Source: Beijerinckiaceae bacterium
Lineage (GTDB): Bacteria > Pseudomonadota > Alphaproteobacteria > Rhizobiales > Beijerinckiaceae
Assembly: GCA_009773635.1 (NCBI GenBank)
Contig: WSYC01000009.1
Location: 27,236 to 91,235 of the forward strand
Length of the DNA stretch: 64,000 nt
Reading direction: 5' to 3'
Below, in pieces: positions 44,798 to 52,878 of the stretch. Each line of letters opens with the position of its first letter. Position 1 is the stretch's first letter. Both the position numbers and the translations under genes were made by a program. The notes under the pieces were generated by a model. That model searched no databases. It saw only the letters and a program-made list of their open reading frames with translations, and was not told where the DNA came from.

Positions 44798-46318
44798 ATG
44801 CGTACGCCGTCCAGGTCAGGAAAAAGGACCGTGCCGCCCCCCCTTGCACCCCTGCAGCGCCCCCTCAGGGCTGTTGCAGTCCGGTCTGCCGGGGTCAAAG
44901 GTGCGCCCGGAGCCGGTGTTGCCGTTTCCGGGTTGAGCATCGCGCTCGCCTTTGCGACCCTTCTGTTGGCCGCCTGGGCGTTCGGCGCAACGTATCTGTT
45001 GCTCTCCGGCAATCGTCTGGCGGCCAATGCCGTCAACCGCACCTTCCAGCTTCAGGATTATTACGAGCATCAGGGAGCCGAATTCCGTCGCGTGCTCGAT
45101 ACCAGCAAGGCCGAGGCCGAGCGCGCCCGGCGTGATCTCGCGCGCATCGAGCAAATCGCGAATGAGCGTGTGGGTGTTGAATCCAAGCTCGTTGAACTCG
45201 TGCGTCGGCAGACGCAGGTCGAATCGCGCCAGTCGGCGCTGGTGCGCATCACCGAACAACTCAATGGTGCGCCGATTTCCGCGTTGCAGGCCGGCACGGC
45301 CGCTGCAGGCCTCATCCCGCCGCGCCGTGCGCCGCGTGCGCTCGAAAGCACGCGTTCCGTTCTCGGCCTGCCTGCCGAGGGTGATGCGGATGTCGAGCTT
45401 GATCCGGATGCCGAGCTGTTGCGCGACACCACGATGGATGAGGCCACTGATTCCGGCGACGCGCACTTTGGTGATACACGCGCGGTGCGCAAAGCCTCGT
45501 CCAAAGCGCCGAAAAGAATTGCCCCTGTTGTGCCCGCCGCTCCGCCGGCGCCTCTGCCCGAAGGAAGGGCGCTCGAAATCGCGGATACACTGCTCCAGCG
45601 GTTGCGCCAGCTTGAATCGAACCAGCTGCGTGAGGCGCAGGCACTCGGCACTGCGATGCAGACCAAGGCCGGGCTGCTCAAGCAGGCTGCGGAAGCCGCC
45701 GGGCGTGATCTTGCGGATATCGTCGAACCCTCGCGGATGAAGGCTGTCCGGGCGGTTGCGGCGATCGCCCGCACCAGCGCCGAGGATGGCTCGCCCTATG
45801 GCGTTGCCATCACCACGATCCGGCAGAACGCGAGCGTCATCCGCCGTTATCTTCCGGTGGTGAGCGGGCTGCCCCTGCGCCAGCCGGTCGATGCCGCCAG
45901 CCGGATTTCGAGCCGCTTCGGCACCCGCAGCGACCCGTTTCTCGGCACCGCCCGTTTCCATGCCGGGCAGGATTTCGCCGCCGCGATCGGCACCCCGGTC
46001 TATTCAACCGGGAGCGGTGTCGTGCAGAGTGCCGGCAATGCCGGAGGCTATGGCAATCTGGTGCAGGTCAGCCATGGTAATGGCCTTGTGACCCGCTACG
46101 CGCATCTGTCAGAGATTTCTGTCAGCGTCGGGCAGCCGGTCGCCGCCGGGCAACCCGTCGGCAAGGCAGGCTCGACCGGCCGCTCGACCGGACCGCATCT
46201 GCACTATGAAACCCGGCTCAACAACGTGCCGAACGATCCGATGCGCCTGCTGAAAGTCGGCGCGCAACTCGGCGTCGTGCCGGGGGCCAATGCGGCGCTG
46301 ATCATCCAGACCAAGTGA
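44798..46318 (+). CDS. Membrane-anchored M23 (LytM) metallopeptidase
   Basis: A 506-residue protein with a short basic N-terminus, one membrane helix (about 46-69), a coiled-coil stretch (85-160), an unordered Ala/Pro-rich linker and a C-terminal M23 domain. The zinc ligands are H388 and D392 (HAGQDF) and H469 (HLHYE), with H436 in YAHLS also conserved, so it should be an active cell-wall endopeptidase facing the periplasm. I chose the ATG at 44798 because AAGAGG lies five bases upstream; an earlier in-frame ATG at 44543 would overlap the promoter region of the caspase gene. Confidence 0.9.
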   Translation: MRTPSRSGKRTVPPPLAPLQRPLRAVAVRSAGVKGAPGAGVAVSGLSIALAFATLLLAAWAFGATYLLLSGNRLAANAVNRTFQLQDYYEHQGAEFRRVLDTSKAEAERARRDLARIEQIANERVGVESKLVELVRRQTQVESRQSALVRITEQLNGAPISALQAGTAAAGLIPPRRAPRALESTRSVLGLPAEGDADVELDPDAELLRDTTMDEATDSGDAHFGDTRAVRKASSKAPKRIAPVVPAAPPAPLPEGRALEIADTLLQRLRQLESNQLREAQALGTAMQTKAGLLKQAAEAAGRDLADIVEPSRMKAVRAVAAIARTSAEDGSPYGVAITTIRQNASVIRRYLPVVSGLPLRQPVDAASRISSRFGTRSDPFLGTARFHAGQDFAAAIGTPVYSTGSGVVQSAGNAGGYGNLVQVSHGNGLVTRYAHLSEISVSVGQPVAAGQPVGKAGSTGRSTGPHLHYETRLNNVPNDPMRLLKVGAQLGVVPGANAALIIQTK

Positions 46319-46330
46319 CGGGGTGGTTCC

Positions 46331-47110
46331 TCAGCCGCACTCGGGGCTGAAGGGCATTACCTTCGGCAAGGAATGGCGATCCGCCACCAGCACCGAGCCC
46401 TGCGGCAGCGCGTTCCAGACACCCTTGCTCTCGTCCCACGGCTCGGAGACGACGTGCAGGCCGTTGGCATCATGGCGCCAGTATAGCGTCGGGGCCTTGT
46501 CGTCACAGGCCCAGCGGAAGGCGTGCAGCGTATCGCCGTTGGTGTAGGCGGCGGCAAAGCGCAGCGCCTCCGTGATACCCGCCGCCCTGGTGATGCCGCG
46601 CACGGTGGTCAGCACGCTGGTGAAGGCTTTCACGGCATCGCTCAGGGCGCCGCGTGCGAGGGCGGCAAGGAAAATCGCCTCGCTGTCAGTCGTGCCATGG
46701 CGGTTGGAATACAGCGAATCCGGGATCAGCGCCTCGATCGCGCGACGGACATTGGCGTAGCCGCCGATCTGCCCGTTGTGCATGAACAGGCTCGTGCCAT
46801 GGCTGAACGGATGGCAGTTGGCACGCGCGGTGGCGGTGCCGGTTGCGGCGCGCACATGCGCAAAAAACAGCGGCGAACGCACCTGCTGGCAGATCGAGAG
46901 CAGATTGTCATCGGACCACGCCGGACGAAGATCGCGGTAGATACCCGGCTCCGGTCGCTCGCCATACCAGCCGAGGCCAAAACCGTCACCGTTGGTCACG
47001 GTCTTGGCTTCCGTCGCGTGCATCGATTGATGAATCAGCGAATGGCATGGCTTCGAGACCACGCTTTCCATGAGGACAGGCTGACCCTGATAGGCAAGAA
47101 ACCGGCACAT
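46331..47110 (-). CDS. Class II glutamine amidotransferase (YafJ/EgtC-like)
   Basis: A 259-residue Ntn-hydrolase. The start MCRFLAYQG exposes the nucleophile cysteine at position 2 after loss of methionine. NGDGFGLGWYG and MHNGQIGGY are the glutamine-binding signatures. It is a stand-alone amidotransferase domain; homologues include EgtC of ergothioneine synthesis and YafJ, but no ergothioneine genes are near. It is convergent with the M23 gene (12 bases between the stops). Confidence 0.9.
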   Translation of the reverse strand: MCRFLAYQGQPVLMESVVSKPCHSLIHQSMHATEAKTVTNGDGFGLGWYGERPEPGIYRDLRPAWSDDNLLSICQQVRSPLFFAHVRAATGTATARANCHPFSHGTSLFMHNGQIGGYANVRRAIEALIPDSLYSNRHGTTDSEAIFLAALARGALSDAVKAFTSVLTTVRGITRAAGITEALRFAAAYTNGDTLHAFRWACDDKAPTLYWRHDANGLHVVSEPWDESKGVWNALPQGSVLVADRHSLPKVMPFSPECG

Positions 47111-47144
47111 TCGGAAAAATTCTCTGATTTTTTGGTCAGAACAA

Positions 47145-47173
47145 GGAATAATTTTTTGCTAGGAAATTATCAA
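47145..47173 (-). promoter_or_regulatory. Probable sigma-70 promoter of the amidotransferase gene
   Basis: On the minus strand TTGATA (complement of 47168-47173), a 17-base spacer and TATTCC (complement of 47145-47150), giving a leader of about 28 bases before the start at 47110. The surrounding stretch (about 47105-47180) is clearly AT-rich against its GC-rich flanks. Confidence 0.4.
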
Positions 47174-47303
47174 TCAGAAAAATGAACCGAGCGTGAAAGC
47201 TGGCACTGTCCACAGGCTTGCGGGTGTATTTTGCGGATGTTTCTGCCTTCGTGTGCGATAGACTGGCACGGCATCATCATGCGTGCAGCGCGCTGGGGGC
47301 TTC

Positions 47304-48707
47304 ATGACGAAATGGTTCCTGATCGGCCCTGGCCTCGTTCTCTCCGGCCCGGCTTTTGCGGCGGAGGGGCTCGACGGGCGCTCGCTCTCGCTGGTCTGGA
47401 TCCTGCCCTTCGTCGGCCTGCTACTGACGATCGCGGTCGGACCGCTGCTGTTCCCGCGCTTCTGGCATCACCATTACGGCAAGATCGCCGCGGGCTGGGC
47501 GGTGCTCACCATCGTCCCTCTGGCGCTTTCGCGCGGGGCAGGGGTGGCGATGGAAGCTGTCCTCCACACCATGCTGCTGGAGTATCTCAGCTTCATCATT
47601 CTCCTTTTCGCGCTGTTCACGGTGGCGGGCGGCATTCTGGTCTCAGGCAATCTCCGGGGGACACCGGCTGTGAATACCGGCATCCTCGCCATCGGGACCG
47701 TGCTGGCGAGCATCATCGGCACGACCGGCGCCTCGATGATCCTGATCCGACCCATCATCCGGGCGAATGATGATCGTGTGCACAATGTCCACATCGTCGT
47801 GTTCTTCATCTTCCTCGTCTCGAACATCGGGGGATCACTGACCCCGCTGGGAGATCCGCCGCTGTTCCTCGGTTTTCTACGTGGCGTCGATTTCTTCTGG
47901 ACGACGAAGGCCCTTTTGCCGGAAACCCTGCTGGCCTCGGCAGCACTGCTCGCAATTTTCTACGTCTGGGACACCATCCTCATTCGCAAGGAGGCTGGTC
48001 GGCCGCATCCTGCGGACAAGACGCCGGATCGCGCCATCAAGCTCTACGGCTTGCAGAACATCGCGCTGATGGGCGCGATCATCGTTGCTATTCTCGCCGC
48101 CGCGTCGTGGCGACCGGGGATCGATATTTCCTTCCCCGGCGGGCATCTTGAACTCCAGAACCTCGTACGCGATGGTGTGCTCGTCGGGATCGCCATCATC
48201 TCGCTGCTGATCACGCCGAAGCCGGTGCGGGCTGGCAATGATTTCAACTGGGAGCCGATCGTCGAGGTCGCCAAGCTCTTCGCCGGCATTTTCATTTGCA
48301 TGATCCCGGTGCTGGCGATTCTGGCTGCCGGCAAACAGGGCGCGCTTGGCCCGCTGGTGGCGCTGGTGTCCAACCCGGATGGCAGCCCGAACAACAGCGC
48401 CTATTTCTGGCTGACGGGACTGCTCTCCGCTTTCCTCGACAACGCCCCGACCTATCTCGTGTTCTTCCAGCTCGCGGGAGGCGACCCCGGGACGCTGATG
48501 GGGCCGCTGTCCGCAACACTGAACGCGATCTCGGTCGCTGCGGTGTTCATGGGCGCGCTGAGCTACATCGGCAATGCGCCGAACCTGATGGTCGCGGTGA
48601 TCGCGCGTGACATGGGCGTGATAATGCCGAGCTTCTTCGGCTATCTCGGCTGGTCTTTCGGTATTCTCGGACCACTTCTCGTGCTGGTGTGGTTGTTGCT
48701 GGTCTGA
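47304..48707 (+). CDS. NhaD/CitM-like ion transporter, copy 1
   Basis: A 467-residue membrane protein with about a dozen hydrophobic segments. The signature SNIGGSLTPLGDPPLFLGFL and the second half motif SAFLDNAPTYLVF place it in the ion-transporter (NhaD/ArsB/CitM) superfamily. NhaD members exchange Na+ for H+, but substrates vary and cannot be fixed here. The N-terminus looks like a cleavable signal (PAFAAEGLDG). It is followed 118 bases later by a close paralogue. I chose the ATG at 47304; a GTG seven codons earlier is possible. Confidence 0.87.
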   Translation: MTKWFLIGPGLVLSGPAFAAEGLDGRSLSLVWILPFVGLLLTIAVGPLLFPRFWHHHYGKIAAGWAVLTIVPLALSRGAGVAMEAVLHTMLLEYLSFIILLFALFTVAGGILVSGNLRGTPAVNTGILAIGTVLASIIGTTGASMILIRPIIRANDDRVHNVHIVVFFIFLVSNIGGSLTPLGDPPLFLGFLRGVDFFWTTKALLPETLLASAALLAIFYVWDTILIRKEAGRPHPADKTPDRAIKLYGLQNIALMGAIIVAILAAASWRPGIDISFPGGHLELQNLVRDGVLVGIAIISLLITPKPVRAGNDFNWEPIVEVAKLFAGIFICMIPVLAILAAGKQGALGPLVALVSNPDGSPNNSAYFWLTGLLSAFLDNAPTYLVFFQLAGGDPGTLMGPLSATLNAISVAAVFMGALSYIGNAPNLMVAVIARDMGVIMPSFFGYLGWSFGILGPLLVLVWLLLV

Positions 48708-48825
48708 GCATGGCCATGCTTTCCCGCCTGATCGGCGGGCAAAACGGCATTTGGGCTTGACGCGAGGCGTTGGCCTCTCTTTCTTCTCGCCAACGACAAT
48801 AAACGGACCAGCGGGGGGAAGCGGG

Positions 48826-50271
48826 ATGACAAAGCTCAAAGGCGCAATGAAGCTTGGCGGCGCCTGGCGCATCCTGATCTCGGCGCTGGCCCTGAGCTTG
48901 ATGGGAAGTCCTGCTTTTGCGGCCGAAGGGCTTGACGGGAGCGGGCTTTCGTTTCTCTGGGCTCTGCCCTTTGCCGGGCTGCTGCTGTCGATTGCCACCG
49001 GCCCGGTGCTGTTTTCGCACACATGGGAGCATCACTACGGCAAGATCGCCGCGATGTGGGCCGCGCTCGCTGTCGTCCCGCTCGTGCTGAGCAAGGGGTT
49101 TGGCGTGGCGCTTGCTGCAGTGCTGCACACGATGCTGCTCGAATATGTCAGCTTCATCATTCTCCTGTTTGCGTTGTTCACGGTTGCCGGCGGCATTCTC
49201 GTGATGGGCAACCTGCGCGGCACGCCGGCGGTGAATACCGGGCTTCTCGCCATCGGCACTGTGCTCGCGAGCGTCGTCGGCACCACTGGCGCCTCGATGA
49301 TCCTGATCCGGCCGATGGTGCGCGCCAACGATGACCGGCGGCACAATGTCCATGTCATCGTGTTTTTCATCTTCCTTGTCTCCAACATCGGGGGATCGCT
49401 GACCCCGCTCGGCGATCCGCCGCTGTTCCTCGGCTTCCTGCGCGGGGTCGATTTCTTCTGGACGACAAAGCACCTCTTTTCCGAAATGGTGTTTGCGAGC
49501 GTTATCCTGCTCGCGCTGTTCTTCGCGCTCGACACATACCTGCATGGGCGGGACGACAAGCTTCCACCGTTGCCGGACAAGACGCCGGATCGCGCGATCA
49601 AGCTCTACGGGACGTTCAATTTCGTGCTGCTCGGCGCGATCATCGCGGCGATTCTCGTCTCTGCAGCGTGGAAGCCGGGGATTTCGATCAAGTTTCCCGG
49701 CGGGGAAATGGAACTCCAGAACATCGCGCGGGACGTGGCGTTGCTCATCATTGCCTTCATCTCGCTCAAGATGACGCCGAAGCAGGTGCGTGCGGGCAAT
49801 GAATTCTCCTGGGGGCCGATCAAAGAGGTCGCGAAGCTGTTCGCGGGTATTTTCCTCGCGATGATTCCGGTGCTGGCGATGCTCAAAGCCGGCAAGGCCG
49901 GGGCTTTCGGGCCGCTGGTGGCGCTGGTCACGAACCCCGATGGCTCCGCCAACAACGCGGCCTATTTCTGGGCTTCGGGCATCCTGTCGTCGTTCCTCGA
50001 CAACGCGCCGACCTATCTCGTGTTCTTCGAGCTGGCGGGCGGCGATCCCGGCGTGCTGATGGGCAAGATGGCGATGACGCTGGCCGCGATTTCCTGCGGC
50101 GCGGTGTTCATGGGCGCGAACAGCTACATCGGCAACGCGCCGAACTTCATGGTCTACGCCATCGCCAAGGACATGGGCGTGAAGATGCCCTCGTTCTTCG
50201 GCTATATGGCGTGGAGCTGCGCCATTCTGGTGCCGCTGTTCGTCGTCATCACCTTCGTGTTCTTCCGGTGA
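48826..50271 (+). CDS. NhaD/CitM-like ion transporter, copy 2 (tandem paralogue)
   Basis: A 481-residue paralogue of the preceding transporter, differing mainly at the N-terminus and in scattered positions. Shared stretches include GTPAVNTG, GTTGASMILIRP, PLGDPPLFLGF and FLDNAPTYLVFF. It too has a signal-like start (SPAFAAEGLDG). A GGGGGG-type ribosome site precedes the ATG at 48826. The pair looks like an ancient tandem duplication, since the DNA has diverged at many third positions while the protein core is kept. A terminator-like hairpin follows. Confidence 0.88.
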   Translation: MTKLKGAMKLGGAWRILISALALSLMGSPAFAAEGLDGSGLSFLWALPFAGLLLSIATGPVLFSHTWEHHYGKIAAMWAALAVVPLVLSKGFGVALAAVLHTMLLEYVSFIILLFALFTVAGGILVMGNLRGTPAVNTGLLAIGTVLASVVGTTGASMILIRPMVRANDDRRHNVHVIVFFIFLVSNIGGSLTPLGDPPLFLGFLRGVDFFWTTKHLFSEMVFASVILLALFFALDTYLHGRDDKLPPLPDKTPDRAIKLYGTFNFVLLGAIIAAILVSAAWKPGISIKFPGGEMELQNIARDVALLIIAFISLKMTPKQVRAGNEFSWGPIKEVAKLFAGIFLAMIPVLAMLKAGKAGAFGPLVALVTNPDGSANNAAYFWASGILSSFLDNAPTYLVFFELAGGDPGVLMGKMAMTLAAISCGAVFMGANSYIGNAPNFMVYAIAKDMGVKMPSFFGYMAWSCAILVPLFVVITFVFFR

Positions 50272-50282
50272 GGGGATAAGGA

Positions 50283-51602
50283 TCAGCCGGTGAGTTTCGC
50301 CGGCTTTTCCCCACCGAGTGCCCAGTCAACGAGCTGGATGGTGTGAACGACCGGCGTCGCTTCCCCACGCTCCTCGAAGCCCAGTCCGATCTGGCTGATG
50401 CAGCCGAGATTGCCGGTCGCCACCGCATCGGGCTTGAGCCGCGCGATATTCCCGGTCTTGCGCTTGCGCAGGCGACCGGAAATTTCCGGCTGCAGCATGT
50501 TGTAGGTGCCGGCGGAACCGCAGCAGATATGCCCTTCCGGCACATCCTTCAGTTTGAAGCCGAGGGCTTTGAGCACGCTCTTCGGCGCATCGGTGATCTT
50601 CTGGCCGTGCTGCATCGAACAGGCCGAATGATAGGCGATGGTGAGGCCCGTCTCGCGCGCGGGCTGAAGCGCCAGCGTCGCGAGGTATTCGGTGATGTCT
50701 TTCGCGAGGCCTGAGACCTTCGCAGCCCTCGCGGCATAGGCGGGGTCATCGCGGAACATGAAGCCATAGTCCTTGATCGTCGTGCCGCAGCCGGAGGCGG
50801 TGATGATGATCGCGTCCAGCCCCGCGCCGTCGATCTCCGCCATCCAGGCGTCGATCAGCGCGGCGGCCTGCGCGTGCGATGTCTTCTCGTGGCCCATGTG
50901 GTGGACGAGCGCGCCGCAGCAGCCCTCGTTCTTCGGCAGCACGACCTCGATACCGAGGCGGGTCAGCACGCGGATGGTCGCTTCGTTGATCTCCGGTGCC
51001 AGCACGGGCTGGGCGCAACCGGAAAGCAGCGCCACGCGGCCCTTGCGGGCACCCTTTGCGGGAAAGGTCGCCGGGCCTTCCATGGCGGAGCGCGTGGGCG
51101 GGGATTTCGGCGCCAGCGCCAGCATCGCACCAAGCTGTTTGCCGAGCACCGGTAATTTCTCGACAATGGGCTTGAGCGGCCGTGCAAGAACGCTGGCGAA
51201 AATCGCCAGCCGGAAACGGTTCGGGTAGGGCAGCAGGTTTGCGAGCAACCCGCGCATCAGCTTCTGGTGCCAGGGGCGTCTGTAGGTCGCCTCGATATGC
51301 GCGCGGGCATGATCGACAAGGTGCATGTAATGCACGCCGGAGGGGCATGTCGTCATGCAGGAGAGGCAGGAGAGGCAGCGATCAACGTGGGTGACGACCT
51401 CTTTTGTTGCCGCCTCGCCGCTCTCGAACATCTTCTTGATCAGGTAGATGCGCCCGCGTGGGCTGTCGAGTTCGTCTCCGAGTTCGAGGTAGGTCGGGCA
51501 GGTTGCGGTGCAGAACCCGCAGTGCACGCAGGTGCGCAGGATCTTTTCGGAAGCCTGCATCGCGGGATCCGCGAGCGCCGCAAGAGAGAAATTCGTTTGC
51601 AT
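50283..51602 (-). CDS. glcF: Glycolate oxidase iron-sulfur subunit GlcF
   Basis: A 439-residue protein with two 4Fe-4S ligand sets: C25, C28, C31, C35 and C76, C79, C82, C86. Two CCG-domain motifs follow (GCCGALVHH and ICCGSAGTYN), which are typical of the quinone-linked electron-transfer subunit. With GlcD and GlcE it oxidises glycolate to glyoxylate at the membrane. It is last in glcD-glcE-glcF; 25 bases separate it from the glcE stop. Confidence 0.96.
   Translation of the reverse strand: MQTNFSLAALADPAMQASEKILRTCVHCGFCTATCPTYLELGDELDSPRGRIYLIKKMFESGEAATKEVVTHVDRCLSCLSCMTTCPSGVHYMHLVDHARAHIEATYRRPWHQKLMRGLLANLLPYPNRFRLAIFASVLARPLKPIVEKLPVLGKQLGAMLALAPKSPPTRSAMEGPATFPAKGARKGRVALLSGCAQPVLAPEINEATIRVLTRLGIEVVLPKNEGCCGALVHHMGHEKTSHAQAAALIDAWMAEIDGAGLDAIIITASGCGTTIKDYGFMFRDDPAYAARAAKVSGLAKDITEYLATLALQPARETGLTIAYHSACSMQHGQKITDAPKSVLKALGFKLKDVPEGHICCGSAGTYNMLQPEISGRLRKRKTGNIARLKPDAVATGNLGCISQIGLGFEERGEATPVVHTIQLVDWALGGEKPAKLTG
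50285..50308 (+). terminator. Terminator of the transporter pair, overlapping the 3' end of glcF
   Basis: AGCCGG (50285-50290) and CCGGCT (50300-50305) around a nine-base loop, running into TTTT and a short C/T stretch. It lies 14 bases after the transporter stop and inside the last codons of the convergent glcF gene. Confidence 0.45.
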
Positions 51603-51627
51603 CGTTTTTTCTTTCCGCGATCGGCGA

Positions 51628-52878
51628 TCACACGCCCGCGTGCATCAGGCCGGGGTTGATGAGACGGGCAGGATCGACCGAGGCCTTGATCCGCCGCGTA
51701 AGGGCCGCGACGGCGGCGCTCTCCGGCTCAAACACCGGCACGACAGCACGCACGGCATCCGGCGCGCGCATCAAGGTTGCGTAACCCTTGGCTGCTTTCG
51801 CCGCCGCGCGGATGACGGTTGCACCGGCATCGCCCTCGGCGGATACTGCGAGCCAGATCAGTCCCCCGCCCCAATCGTAGAAGGCGCGGACCGCCATTGC
51901 CGGCCGGATCGCCTCTATGGTAGCGGGCGCTTCACTCGGTTTCACCGAAAGCCGCCAGATCGCGGCATCGCGCGGTTCGGCCAGCGGTGCGGCATCGCGG
52001 ATCGCCGACCAGACTGAAGTGCCGATACTTTCTTCCAGCCGAGAGAGCGTGCCGAAGCGCGACAGAAGCTTGGCGAGTTCGCCGGCGCGATAATCCACGG
52101 AAACCGGAAACCCTTCAATCCGCAGGTAGGTGCGGGCGCCTTCGCCGCCGATTCCATTCCTTGCTGCCGCAAAATCTTCACGCGAACCGGGTGCCACTTC
52201 GCTTGATTTTGCGGTTGCCGGCAGATGCGCCGCGCCGGTGATCTCGAACGGCGAGGTGATGGCCGTCGCCATCGCCGTCACAGCCGTTGCATCATCGAGC
52301 CCGGAAAGGACGAAGGTCGCGACTGTATCCGATTTCGGGACCACCTTGAAAATGACCTCGGTCAGCACGCCGAGCGTGCCCCAGGCCCCGGCCTGAAGCT
52401 TCACGAGATCAAGCCCGGTGACGTTCTTCATCACCCGCCCGCCGGATTTGATGATCTCGCCGTTACCGTTGACGAAACGAACGCCGATCAGGCTGTCCCG
52501 CGCGGCTCCGCCCCAGAGGCGGCGCGGGCCTGAAATATTGCCGGCAGCGACAGCGCCGATCGTGGGGGTGCCCTGAGTACCAAAGAGCAACCGGAAGTCG
52601 GCGGGCTCGAACGCGAGCATCTGGCCCTTTTCCGCGAGCGCCTTCTCGATGGTTTCGAGCGGCGTACCGGCCTTGGCGCCGATGACCATTTCGGCGGGCT
52701 CATAGAGCGTGATGCCCGAGAGTCCGGCTGTGGAGAGGGTTGCCGCATCCTGCGTCGGGCGGCCCAGCCCCGCGCGCGTGCCGCCGCCCTGAATACGCAA
52801 GGAAGTGCCGTTCGCGGCCGCGTCCCGGACGAGAGCGGAGACTTCGGCCTCATCGTTTGGGCGCTTGATATCTGTCAT
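51628..52878 (-). CDS. glcE: Glycolate oxidase FAD-binding subunit GlcE with an in-frame palindromic insert
   Basis: A 416-residue FAD-binding subunit. The FAD motif region QGGGTRAGLG is near residues 28-37 and GTLGVLTEVIFKVVP near 165-180. Typical GlcE sequence runs from the ITGAAHLP motif toward LRIEGFPVSVDYR. Between these this protein carries an extra stretch including KSSEVAPGSREDF, encoded by the palindrome at 52167-52214. The reading frame is kept, so the insert is tolerated. The ATG at 52878 overlaps the glcD stop (TGATG); a longer in-frame start upstream was rejected because it lies in glcD. Confidence 0.93.
   Translation of the reverse strand: MTDIKRPNDEAEVSALVRDAAANGTSLRIQGGGTRAGLGRPTQDAATLSTAGLSGITLYEPAEMVIGAKAGTPLETIEKALAEKGQMLAFEPADFRLLFGTQGTPTIGAVAAGNISGPRRLWGGAARDSLIGVRFVNGNGEIIKSGGRVMKNVTGLDLVKLQAGAWGTLGVLTEVIFKVVPKSDTVATFVLSGLDDATAVTAMATAITSPFEITGAAHLPATAKSSEVAPGSREDFAAARNGIGGEGARTYLRIEGFPVSVDYRAGELAKLLSRFGTLSRLEESIGTSVWSAIRDAAPLAEPRDAAIWRLSVKPSEAPATIEAIRPAMAVRAFYDWGGGLIWLAVSAEGDAGATVIRAAAKAAKGYATLMRAPDAVRAVVPVFEPESAAVAALTRRIKASVDPARLINPGLMHAGV
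52167..52214. repeat. REP-like palindrome inserted in frame in glcE
   Basis: Stem CCGCAAAATC/GATTTTGCGG encloses the core TTCACGCGAACCGG then GTG then CCACTTCGCTT. The core matches the copy at 20313-20356 except for three adjacent centre bases, whereas the stem has changed on both sides so that it still pairs. The insert adds 16 codons or so and no stop. Confidence 0.85.
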
